From Clostridia bacterium (GTDB taxonomy: Bacteria; Bacillota; Clostridia; Oscillospirales; CAG-272): a stretch of 34,449 nt of DNA. This document shows positions 1 through 6,561 of this stretch, one piece after another (the first letter of the stretch is position 1; each line of letters starts with the position of its first letter). The stretch lies in assembly GCA_017621085.1 (NCBI GenBank), contig JAGATW010000002.1:1-34449 (forward strand). The letters run 5' to 3'. The translations under genes and the position numbers were made by a program. The notes under the pieces were generated by a model that ran no database searches, had not been told where the DNA came from, and saw only the letters and a program-made list of their open reading frames with translations.

Positions 1-81
1 CATTCAAAATTAAATGAGCGAGATGTTTTCTTAGGTTTTGAGGGCAGGCTTACTGACGTAAGGCAACTGAAAAAGCTATGA
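1..81 (+). CDS. C-terminal tail of an unidentified protein (partial)
   Basis: An open frame enters from the left edge and ends with TGA at 79-81, giving 26 residues that end in DVFLGFEGRLTDVRQLKKL. The composition is protein-like (amphipathic, ending in a basic helix). The stop lies 14 bp from the converging stop of the next gene, a spacing usual for convergent bacterial genes. I do not recognise the family, and there is too little sequence to name it. It could also be a chance open frame. Confidence 0.4.
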   Translation, partial: HSKLNERDVFLGFEGRLTDVRQLKKL

Positions 82-95
82 AAATAGCCGTTCAT

Positions 96-2117
96 TTAGT
101 TTTCAATGCACATCGGTTCGAGCCCGGTGTGGCATAGATAGTTGGCAATTCGTAGCCACACGTAGCGAGAAAGTCCACAGTCGGGGATATTCGGTAAGCG
201 TGGTGCTATTTCAAAGCGCACGCATTCTGCCTTGTCAGAAAAGCCACCTCCGGGGATTTCGTCAGGGCTGTAAATTGCGTATGTAACTCCATTTTCTCTG
301 ATTTTAGAAATGTTAGTCATAAAGCCGTTTGTTGCTTTTGTAAGGTGACAGTTGTCATTTGTTAAAAGATAATAGAGTAAATCAGCCTCTGCACGCCAAA
401 TGGACCAGGCGTGACCTGCACAAATGGCAGGACCATCGGCATCTCCCTCCCATTGCGTTTCCCACCAGCGGAGAGAAGAGCCGTGCATTTGACAAATCGG
501 CGTCTTAATTACCCAGCTATCATGAAGGTCAAGGATTTCCTTGGCCTTCTTAATATATTTTTCCTCTTTGCTTACATATTTGCAATAGTAAAGCAAGCAA
601 AGCGCCGTACAGGAAATTGAGCCATCCTCCATTTCCTCTTCGACTAAAGATGATTTCGCGCCCTCTGTTGGGAAGGAAAGGCCACGATTAAATAAAAATT
701 CTGCCATTTTATAAGCGCTATTAAAGCACTTGCTCGAAAAATCCTTGTCGATGTTTATAAAATAAACAGCCATATCTACAATAGGTATCATAGGACAGCA
801 CACGGTTGTGTAGTCCTCCTTGGAATTTCCCCAATCCACCTCTATGCGCCCGTCGTCCTTTTGGTAGTGAGATAACAGACACTCCGTCGCCCCTTTTGCA
901 TAAATCAGGTATTTTTTATCTCCAAAATACTTATATGCATCAAGCAAAATGGTAATGCCGAAAAACAGCTCCTGAACACGTTGAGATTTATATACATTAT
1001 AGGCGGGGAAATTAAGGTGTGGCTTATTTAGTATTGTTCGATGCTCTGTGGCTTTTTCCTCTTTCTCCTCGGTAATTATGTCAAGCAAGGATAAAGTCTT
1101 ACTTTCAAGGGCAGTTATTTCCTCATAAGATAGCTTATCCTTGTATTTTGATAAAAAACGCAAGGTGGCACCTGCCCAGCATTGATGCTCACATAAGTTT
1201 CCGTCGGTGTGCTTTTTGATTATGTCAAGATCAACGCTGTTCATTGATTTTTTGTACAGCTCAAAAAGACTATTGTAGCCATAAACTGTAATATCGCCAC
1301 CCAGCTTGTCACCCTTTTTAAGAGTTAAACGCACCTCGCCTTCGTGCTTGATTTTGTATTTTTGGCTAAACGGAAGTTCCCTTACTTTTCCCTTATGCTC
1401 CTCTATTAATACATCATACTCGCCATAAGGGTAAATTTCTATTTCATCACCTATTTTGCCACCACTAATATTGTAATCCAAAAATGGCACATCATATACA
1501 TTAGTTAATTCTTTCAAGCAAGAATTAAAGCTGTCAACGGGCAAAATCACAAATTCGAGAGATTGTCTGCCCTGTGGTGTATTATAGGCTTTATCGTATG
1601 TGGCAAGGAGTTTTAGGTTAACAAAATAATGCCCCCAAGAGAAAGGTGAATAGTCCATTTTCCACCCTTGTGCCACTCCTTTTATAGCAATTAAAAGGTT
1701 ATTTTCACAAGGGCTTGTTAGGTAAAAGTAAATTATATCCTTGTTTCTTGACATGTATGGAGAATTAAATAGGTATTGATTTTTCCATCCACCACCATTT
1801 AGCTTGCCCATAAAATTCAAGGGCAAATTAATTCCGAATTCACTTAAATTGTTTGCTTTTGTTTCCATATGGAATAAAAGTCCGTTTTTATATGTAGTGG
1901 CTGTAAGCGTTGTTTTAGTGTTGGTGGCATACCATTTATCTCCTATGAATATGAGCTCGTCGTGCCTATCAGCATATGGAGTTTGTGGTGGCTTTTTGCC
2001 CTTTGTTATATCGTCAGTATTTAAGGTGTAGCACACGCTTAATGGAGTTTTATCTAAAATTTCTCTGTTTGTGCGTGTTTCAAAAATAATACCATTCTTA
2101 TCAAAAATAATACTCAT
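96..2117 (-). CDS. Large unknown protein, possible (alpha/alpha)-barrel glycan-active enzyme
   Basis: 673 residues without a signal peptide, so probably cytoplasmic. The first ~290 residues look beta-rich (many aromatic and G/N-rich strands). The rest is helical with repeating aromatic, His and Cys clusters such as HQCWAG, YTTVCCPM, MHGSSLRWW and AICAGHAWSIWRAEADLLYY. A beta-sandwich followed by an (alpha/alpha)6 toroid is typical of several glycoside hydrolase and polysaccharide lyase families, but I cannot assign one and see no catalytic motif I can name. It sits 124 bp downstream of the GH36 alpha-galactosidase on the same strand, which suggests a role in the same oligosaccharide pathway. 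The ribosome site ahead of the ATG is weak (GAAG). It could instead be a non-enzymatic barrel protein. Confidence 0.7.
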   Translation of the reverse strand: MSIIFDKNGIIFETRTNREILDKTPLSVCYTLNTDDITKGKKPPQTPYADRHDELIFIGDKWYATNTKTTLTATTYKNGLLFHMETKANNLSEFGINLPLNFMGKLNGGGWKNQYLFNSPYMSRNKDIIYFYLTSPCENNLLIAIKGVAQGWKMDYSPFSWGHYFVNLKLLATYDKAYNTPQGRQSLEFVILPVDSFNSCLKELTNVYDVPFLDYNISGGKIGDEIEIYPYGEYDVLIEEHKGKVRELPFSQKYKIKHEGEVRLTLKKGDKLGGDITVYGYNSLFELYKKSMNSVDLDIIKKHTDGNLCEHQCWAGATLRFLSKYKDKLSYEEITALESKTLSLLDIITEEKEEKATEHRTILNKPHLNFPAYNVYKSQRVQELFFGITILLDAYKYFGDKKYLIYAKGATECLLSHYQKDDGRIEVDWGNSKEDYTTVCCPMIPIVDMAVYFINIDKDFSSKCFNSAYKMAEFLFNRGLSFPTEGAKSSLVEEEMEDGSISCTALCLLYYCKYVSKEEKYIKKAKEILDLHDSWVIKTPICQMHGSSLRWWETQWEGDADGPAICAGHAWSIWRAEADLLYYLLTNDNCHLTKATNGFMTNISKIRENGVTYAIYSPDEIPGGGFSDKAECVRFEIAPRLPNIPDCGLSRYVWLRIANYLCHTGLEPMCIEN

Positions 2118-2241
2118 AATTACTTCATTTACAAAAATTAATTACTAATTGTCAAATAGTAATAACAAATTGTTTTTATCTTTCCTTTAAATTATGCATA
2201 GGTTATGTGCATTTTCAATAAAAAGTCATTTTTTGATTGAA
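2118..2241 (-). promoter_or_regulatory. Possible promoter and imperfect palindrome between the two glycan genes
   Basis: On the minus strand a TTGAAA element (2219-2214) is followed after 16 nt by CATAAT (2197-2192), a fair sigma-A match upstream of the 673-aa gene. The imperfect palindrome ATGCATAGGTTATGTGCAT (2194-2212) fills the spacer. That is a place where a LacI/GntR-type repressor could act, but no such regulator is seen nearby. Read-through from the GH36 gene is equally possible. Confidence 0.35.
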
Positions 2242-4104
2242 TTACAATTTTTTAAGGGTAAAGCTATCTGAAATATGTAAATAATTTGCAAGCACGCAAA
2301 CACCGTTTTCATTTAATTCCTCGGTGCTTACAGCCTTGTCATCACATCCTGTTTTTATAAGAGTGTAGTTGCCATTCCCCTCTATAAATGGGTAAATTGT
2401 CGCGTATTCCTGCACGGGATGCTCGGTATATGAATAAATCTTGATTTCATTATAGTTCTTATCGTTAAATTGCAAAACGGTAAGGGTAGGAGTGTTGCAA
2501 AGAATATGGCACTCACTATTTGCCCAAAACTCTCTTTCCCCCTTATACGTGTCGATAAAACATGCTAAATCCTTAATTGTGGCGTTTGAAACCTGTGTCA
2601 AGTCACAGCTAAAACCGATAGGACCACCCACAAGAGCATTTTTAATAAAATCAAGGCTTGCTTCCTCGGCTCTTTGCCAGTTAGCAGTAGAGCTTAAAAG
2701 TAGCTTTTCCTGTGTTCCTCCCACAGGATAAGTCGGTGTAAATCCCTCAACGGAACGAATAGTAGCCCATCTTTCAAGCATTGATGAGGGCATACGAATA
2801 AGTGCATTTTTGAAAATTTCGAGTTGAGTATAAATGCCGTGGCTGTCACTCATCCAAAACGAGTCAAAATACGGGGCATTGGAAAGCGACATTCTGCCGC
2901 CGCCACTTGCACAGCATTCCAAGTGCAAATTAGGGTAATCTGCCTTTATTCCGGAAAGTAAATAATTGTAGCCCTCATAATACTTAACAAAGCTACATCT
3001 TGTCTTATCATAATATAAAGGAGCATTTAAATCGAACTTTATAAACTCAACACCGTACTTATCAATGTTTTTCTTCAAAATATCATAAATAAAGTCGCAA
3101 GCTTCTTTATTTGCAAAATCTATAAAGCAATGCTCCCCTTCGGTTAAATAATATTCAGGATGAGCTTTAACGTTTTCACATTTTGGATTTGCCCTTTCAA
3201 TTTCAAACCAAAGTCCGAATTTAAGACCCTTTTCACGTACTCGGTCAGCAAATTCCGAAAGCCTTCCTCTCATAGCGCTTTCATTTGATTCCTGCCAATC
3301 TCCCACAACATCCCACCAAAGCTGAGTTTTGCCAAACCAACCCGCATCAACGGTAAAATATTCACAGCCAAGCTCCTTAGCTTTTTCTAACTGACATACA
3401 AGATTATCAAAATCAATATAATCAAAATGGCTCATCCATGTGTTATAAACAATAGGCAAGGAATGAGGCTTTTTTTCATTCCAGTATCTATGTAGCTTGT
3501 AAGCGTCCATATCAAGCTTGGATTTAAAGGTGTAATAGAGAATTGTGGGAAGGCTTAATTCCTCGCCGGGATTAAGAACGTATCTGAAATCCTGACTCTT
3601 TATACCTAATTCAACCGTTACAACCTTGTGGTCTAAAAATTCACCGTGACGGCTAACTCTATATTCAAAGCAAGAATTTGACATTATATGAAAAGCAATT
3701 CCTCTGCTGTTTTGCTCGTTATAAATTGCCACAAAGGGATTTACATCTTGATTTGTGCGTATTTCATCACTCATTCCAAAAACACCGCTTACAAGAGGCT
3801 GCCATGCACCAATGCCCTCCTTTATGTGCTTGCTTGTTTGAGTGTAAACCTGATATTCACCGCCATTTAATGTGAATTTAGAAAGAATAGTGCTAATTTC
3901 AATATCTCTGCCTGATATATTTTTAATAGTGTCGCATCTTTCAAAAACCCCTGAGGAGTGTTTGTTAATTACACTTTTTAGCTCAATTTCGTCATTTTTA
4001 TAGTCAATTGTATCTCCGTTTTTTGTAGCAAATCCGATAGCTCTTTCAAAATCACCGTAAACGGTAAACAAATCTGTAATTTTTTCGTTGTACATAAAAT
4101 TCAT
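2242..4104 (-). CDS. GH36 family alpha-galactosidase
   Basis: 620 residues, cytoplasmic (no signal peptide). GH36 enzymes remove terminal alpha-1,6-galactose from raffinose-type sugars, melibiose and galactomannan fragments. The (beta/alpha)8 catalytic half is clear: YNTWMSHFDYIDFDN opens the barrel, YFTVDAGWFG follows, the nucleophile motif is FIKFDLNAP (Asp near residue 358), then ECCASGGGRMSLSNAPYFD and the acid/base motif FWMSDSH (Asp near 420). The N-terminal ~200 residues correspond to the family's beta-sandwich. The protein is shorter than the ~730-aa GH36 enzymes of bacilli. AAAGGAG (4120-4114) lies 9 nt before the ATG, and a consensus promoter lies just upstream. Substrate specificity (alpha-galactoside versus alpha-N-acetylgalactosaminide) is not decided by sequence alone. 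Confidence 0.93.
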   Translation of the reverse strand: MNFMYNEKITDLFTVYGDFERAIGFATKNGDTIDYKNDEIELKSVINKHSSGVFERCDTIKNISGRDIEISTILSKFTLNGGEYQVYTQTSKHIKEGIGAWQPLVSGVFGMSDEIRTNQDVNPFVAIYNEQNSRGIAFHIMSNSCFEYRVSRHGEFLDHKVVTVELGIKSQDFRYVLNPGEELSLPTILYYTFKSKLDMDAYKLHRYWNEKKPHSLPIVYNTWMSHFDYIDFDNLVCQLEKAKELGCEYFTVDAGWFGKTQLWWDVVGDWQESNESAMRGRLSEFADRVREKGLKFGLWFEIERANPKCENVKAHPEYYLTEGEHCFIDFANKEACDFIYDILKKNIDKYGVEFIKFDLNAPLYYDKTRCSFVKYYEGYNYLLSGIKADYPNLHLECCASGGGRMSLSNAPYFDSFWMSDSHGIYTQLEIFKNALIRMPSSMLERWATIRSVEGFTPTYPVGGTQEKLLLSSTANWQRAEEASLDFIKNALVGGPIGFSCDLTQVSNATIKDLACFIDTYKGEREFWANSECHILCNTPTLTVLQFNDKNYNEIKIYSYTEHPVQEYATIYPFIEGNGNYTLIKTGCDDKAVSTEELNENGVCVLANYLHISDSFTLKKL

Positions 4105-4133
4105 TTTAATAATCTCCTTTGAATGTTACACTA

Positions 4134-4162
4134 ATTTTAACACATTGAAAAAATAATGTCAA
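4134..4162 (-). promoter_or_regulatory. Sigma-A promoter of the GH36 gene
   Basis: On the minus strand TTGACA (4162-4157), a 17-nt spacer and TAAAAT (4139-4134) lie about 30 bp before the GH36 start. This shows the gene has its own promoter downstream of the small-RNA unit at 4230-4301. Confidence 0.8.
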
Positions 4163-4229
4163 TTGTTGTTTTGAAAAGCAATCAAGACAAGATTTGAAAA
4201 AAACTCAAATTATGAAAGCCGAGGCTATA

Positions 4230-4301
4230 AAAAATAAAAAGACCGAGGTCGTTAAGACCCCAGCCTTGCAAATGCAGACTCCGGAAGCCTCTTTCTCGGT
4301 C
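4230..4301 (-). ncRNA. Candidate small RNA with its own promoter and terminator
   Basis: A promoter at 4336-4308 (TTGACA, 17 nt, TATACT) places the start at about 4301. The transcript begins GACCGAG (4301-4295) and ends CTCGGTC (4247-4241) followed by a U-rich tract (4240-4229), so its two ends pair in a perfect 7-bp stem that also works as the terminator. Inside are CTTCCGGAG, TGCATTTGCA and GGTCTTAACGACC, each able to form a short hairpin, giving a compact multi-branched fold of about 61 nt before the U-tract. The GH36 promoter lies downstream, so this is probably a free RNA and not a leader. There is no ORF with a ribosome site. I do not match it to a known RNA family. Confidence 0.65.
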
Positions 4302-4307
4302 ATATTT

Positions 4308-4336
4308 AGTATATTACTTATTTAATTGTTTGTCAA
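4308..4336 (-). promoter_or_regulatory. Sigma-A promoter of the minus-strand small RNA
   Basis: TTGACA (4336-4331) and TATACT (4313-4308) on the minus strand are separated by exactly 17 nt. The predicted start is 6-7 nt downstream, at the first base of the closing stem of the small RNA. Confidence 0.8.
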
Positions 4337-4366
4337 TGGGAAATAATGATGTTCTTAAATAAGACT

Positions 4367-4392
4367 AAAAGGGCAGAATTTTCTGTCCTTTT
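4367..4392. terminator. Bidirectional hairpin in the non-coding island
   Basis: AAAAGGGCAGAA pairs with TTCTGTCCTTTT (one G-U pair) around a 2-nt gap, with T-rich sequence on both sides. It is the best candidate terminator for the deoR transcript coming from the right, and insulates the two divergent mini-transcripts on either side of it. Confidence 0.5.
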
Positions 4393-4402
4393 ATTTTAGG
4401 TT

Positions 4403-4431
4403 GACAAATTGCGTTTTGTGGTATATAATAT
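4403..4431 (+). promoter_or_regulatory. Consensus sigma-A promoter with no downstream gene
   Basis: TTGACA (4403-4408), a 17-nt spacer and TATAAT (4426-4431): both hexamers match the consensus perfectly. It fires rightwards into a terminator about 50 nt away and then into the antisense strand of deoR, so it serves no protein gene. Confidence 0.8.
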
Positions 4432-4437
4432 AAACAG

Positions 4438-4491
4438 CCAAAAGAAAATATTCTTTCAACCCTGCACAAGATTGGCAGGGGCTTTTCTTTT
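4438..4491 (+). ncRNA. Candidate ~50-nt small RNA
   Basis: From the predicted start near 4438 the transcript can form a weak A/U hairpin (AAAGAA-AATA-TTCTTT, 4441-4456). It then forms a strong terminator (CCCTGC 4460-4465 with GCAGGG 4475-4480) followed by GCTTTTCTTTTTC. The promoter-to-terminator distance is only ~50 nt and no ORF fits. It may be a regulatory RNA, or a decoy transcript protecting deoR from antisense transcription. If the terminator leaks, it would make RNA antisense to the deoR 3' end. Confidence 0.5.
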
Positions 4492-4509
4492 TCTTGACAG
4501 ATGTCAAGA
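4492..4509. promoter_or_regulatory. 18-bp perfect palindrome beside the deoR 3' end
   Basis: TCTTGACA-GA-TGTCAAGA, two perfect 8-bp arms, lies immediately after the plus-strand terminator and 36 bp beyond the deoR stop. It could be a protein-binding operator or an RNA hairpin at the end of the deoR mRNA. No U-tract follows it on the minus strand, so it is not a standard terminator. Confidence 0.35.
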
Positions 4510-4544
4510 TTACGTCTTTTTTAGTAATTCAATTAAATGAGAGA

Positions 4545-5285
4545 TTATACAAATTTATCTTCATACCCTTTAAAGTGGTCGGAAATATCCTTTTCGCACA
4601 CTATAAGGTCTATGTCGTCGATGGTGCAAAGGTTGTTCATGCAAGATTTACCAACCTTTTCGGAATTAAGCATCAAAACCGTTTTCTTTGACTGTGACAT
4701 CATCACCTTTCGTATAGAGTTTTCATCTATTGCATTATCGGTAAGAATACCCTCAGGCGTTAGTGTTCTAACTGAAAAAAAGCAAATATCTGCATTGAAT
4801 GAACGCAGAAATGATTCTGCATAGCTGCCAACATAGACATATGCATCCGAGGCAAGCTCGCCACCTGTTACAAAGGCTTTAACCTTTGTTTTGGCAAGAA
4901 CCATTGGAGCCTTAGCACTGTTTGTAATTACGACCACGGATTTCTTACCACAAAGCTCCTGTAAAAGAGCAAGTGATGTTGACGAGCCGTCAACCATTAT
5001 TGTGTCTCCGTCGTTAATTAGCTCAAGGCATTTTCTGCCTATTATTGTCTTAGCCTCGGGGCTTTCCTTTTCACGCATCGGCAGTGGTAGATTTTCGCCA
5101 AGCTCCTTTCGATGCGCTGCACCACCGTGAGTTCGTATTATCTTTCCCGACATGTTTAGCTTTGTAAGGTCACGACGCATAGTAGGCTCACTAACGAAAA
5201 GCACTGAGCAAAGCTCAGGAATGCTTGCCTCATTATGCTTACGCAAATATTCAAGAATGGCTGATTCTCGTTCCTTAAACGCCAT
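4545..5285 (-). CDS. DeoR-family transcriptional regulator
   Basis: 246 residues, full length for the family. The N-terminal ~60 residues hold the DeoR helix-turn-helix (SIPELCSVLFVSEPTMRRDL followed by GKIIRTHGGA). The remainder is the sugar-phosphate-sensing DeoRC domain, with DGDTIMVDGSSTS, VVVITNSAK, FVTGGEL and the C-terminal IDLIVCEKD segment. DeoR proteins are usually repressors of sugar or central-carbon operons that respond to phosphorylated intermediates. A strong GGGGGG ribosome site (5301-5296) precedes the ATG. The gene is divergent from the malate dehydrogenase/malic enzyme operon and shares a 160-bp region with an inverted repeat, so that operon and deoR itself are the likeliest targets. 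The GH36 genes are another possibility. Confidence 0.92.
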   Translation of the reverse strand: MAFKERESAILEYLRKHNEASIPELCSVLFVSEPTMRRDLTKLNMSGKIIRTHGGAAHRKELGENLPLPMREKESPEAKTIIGRKCLELINDGDTIMVDGSSTSLALLQELCGKKSVVVITNSAKAPMVLAKTKVKAFVTGGELASDAYVYVGSYAESFLRSFNADICFFSVRTLTPEGILTDNAIDENSIRKVMMSQSKKTVLMLNSEKVGKSCMNNLCTIDDIDLIVCEKDISDHFKGYEDKFV

Positions 5286-5345
5286 TTATGTAATCCCCCC
5301 TGTGTGATTATTTGGTCATTAAATATTTTGATATTTATCATTCAC

Positions 5346-5394
5346 TTGAGCGCACCACTCAATATTTGCTAATATAGTTGACAACTACGCTCAA
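5346..5394. promoter_or_regulatory. Split inverted repeat flanking the mdh promoter -35 element
   Basis: TTGAGCG (5346-5352) and CGCTCAA (5388-5394) are perfect 7-bp inverted copies with centres 42 bp apart, about four helical turns. They bracket the -35 hexamer of the plus-strand promoter in the deoR/mdh divergent region. This fits a DeoR operator pair, but binding is inferred only from position. Confidence 0.45.
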
Positions 5395-5406
5395 ATGGAT
5401 TATAAC
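5378..5406 (+). promoter_or_regulatory. Sigma-A promoter of the mdh-malic enzyme operon
   Basis: TTGACA (5378-5383), 17-nt spacer, TATAAC (5401-5406); predicted start near 5413. It excludes an ATG at 5395 as the translation start, because that codon lies in the spacer. Confidence 0.8.
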
Positions 5407-5445
5407 ATAATTAACAGTAAAAAGCAAGTAAAAGGAGAATTTGTT

Positions 5446-6558
5446 ATGGCAAAAATGAATCTTGATTGGAAAACAGCATATGCCTTTATTACCGATGCAT
5501 TTGTAGGTGCCGGTGTTCCACGCAAGGACGCTGAAATATGCACCGATGTCCTGCTCGAAAGTGATAAGCGAGGAATTGAGTCCCACGGCTGTAATCGTTT
5601 TAAGCCTATATACATAGATAGAATAAAAGCAGGAATTCAACAGCCCGTTACTGATTTTGAAATAGTTAAGGAAACTCCCACAACTGCCGTTATTGACGGA
5701 CATAACGGTATGGGACAGGTAATTGGCTATAAAGCAATGAGCTTAGCTATTGAGAAGGCTAAAAAATTTGGTATGGGTATGGTTGCTGTACGCAATTCCT
5801 GTCACTACGGTATAGCAGGCTACTATGCAACTATGGCAACTAAGGCAGGATGTATCGGTATGACAGGTACTAATGCAAGACCCTCGGTAGCTCCTACTTT
5901 TGGCGTTGAGGGAATGTTTGGAACAAATCCTTATACAGTAGGAATACCAACCGATGAGGCTTTTGATTTTATTTTTGACTGTGCAACATCTATAACACAA
6001 AACGGTAAGGTTGAATATTACGAAAGAATAGGCGAGCCTGTCCACCCGGGAACAATTATAGATAGCGAGGGAAATGCTGTTGAGGGTGATGCAGGAGTGG
6101 CTCTGAAAAAAATCAGAAACGGAACAGCTGCCTTAACTACTCTTGGTGGCATTGGCGAAGCGCTTGGAGGATACAAGGGCTACGGATTTGCGCTTGTTGT
6201 TGAAATGCTTTCCTCTGTATTGCAGGATGGTATGTATGGTAAGGACCTTGACGGAAAGGACGAAAACGGAAATATTCGTCCCTACCATTTAGGACACTTC
6301 TTTATAGCAATAGATACAGAGCATTTTATGGGTGAGGATATTTGCCGTAAAAAGGCAGGAGATATTCTTCGTGCCATAAGAGCATCAAAAAAAGCGCCTG
6401 GAGAGGACAGAATTTACACAGCAGGCGAAAAGGAATACGAAATATGGCTATCACGTAAGGACACAGGAGTGCCTATAAACGAATCTGTTCAAGCTGAGAT
6501 GATAAAAGTAAGAAATGAGCTTGGACTTACACAATACGTGTTCCCTTGGGAGGAATAG
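5446..6558 (+). CDS. Malate/L-lactate dehydrogenase family protein (Ldh_2 fold)
   Basis: 370 residues from the ATG at 5446, which has AGGAG (5433-5437) 8 nt upstream. An in-frame ATG at 5395 lies inside the promoter and is rejected. The protein belongs to the MDH2/YlbC/AllD-type NAD(P)-dependent dehydrogenases, which are unrelated to classical Rossmann-fold MDH. It shows the family motifs IESHGCNRF, VRNSCHYGIAGYY (active-site His), GTNPYTVGIPT, FDCATS and GGYKGYGFALVVEMLSS. Members oxidise malate, lactate, ureidoglycolate or other 2-hydroxyacids. The malic enzyme gene starts 3 bp after the stop, which argues for malate/oxaloacetate. The malic enzyme ribosome site (GGGAGGA) is embedded in this gene's last codons, so the two are translationally linked. 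Confidence 0.88.
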   Translation: MAKMNLDWKTAYAFITDAFVGAGVPRKDAEICTDVLLESDKRGIESHGCNRFKPIYIDRIKAGIQQPVTDFEIVKETPTTAVIDGHNGMGQVIGYKAMSLAIEKAKKFGMGMVAVRNSCHYGIAGYYATMATKAGCIGMTGTNARPSVAPTFGVEGMFGTNPYTVGIPTDEAFDFIFDCATSITQNGKVEYYERIGEPVHPGTIIDSEGNAVEGDAGVALKKIRNGTAALTTLGGIGEALGGYKGYGFALVVEMLSSVLQDGMYGKDLDGKDENGNIRPYHLGHFFIAIDTEHFMGEDICRKKAGDILRAIRASKKAPGEDRIYTAGEKEYEIWLSRKDTGVPINESVQAEMIKVRNELGLTQYVFPWEE

Positions 6559-6561
6559 ACA

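Noticed and set aside
4230-4301. tRNA or tRNA-like gene, because of the 7-bp closing stem and a CTTGCAA-like loop on the plus strand
   Set aside because: Only ~61 nt, no T-arm consensus (GGTTCGAATCC type), no proper D-arm, and the U-tract favours a terminator-ended small RNA on the minus strand.
4230-4301. Riboswitch or T-box leader for GH36
   Set aside because: No T-box sequence or known aptamer core was seen, and GH36 has its own promoter downstream of the element.
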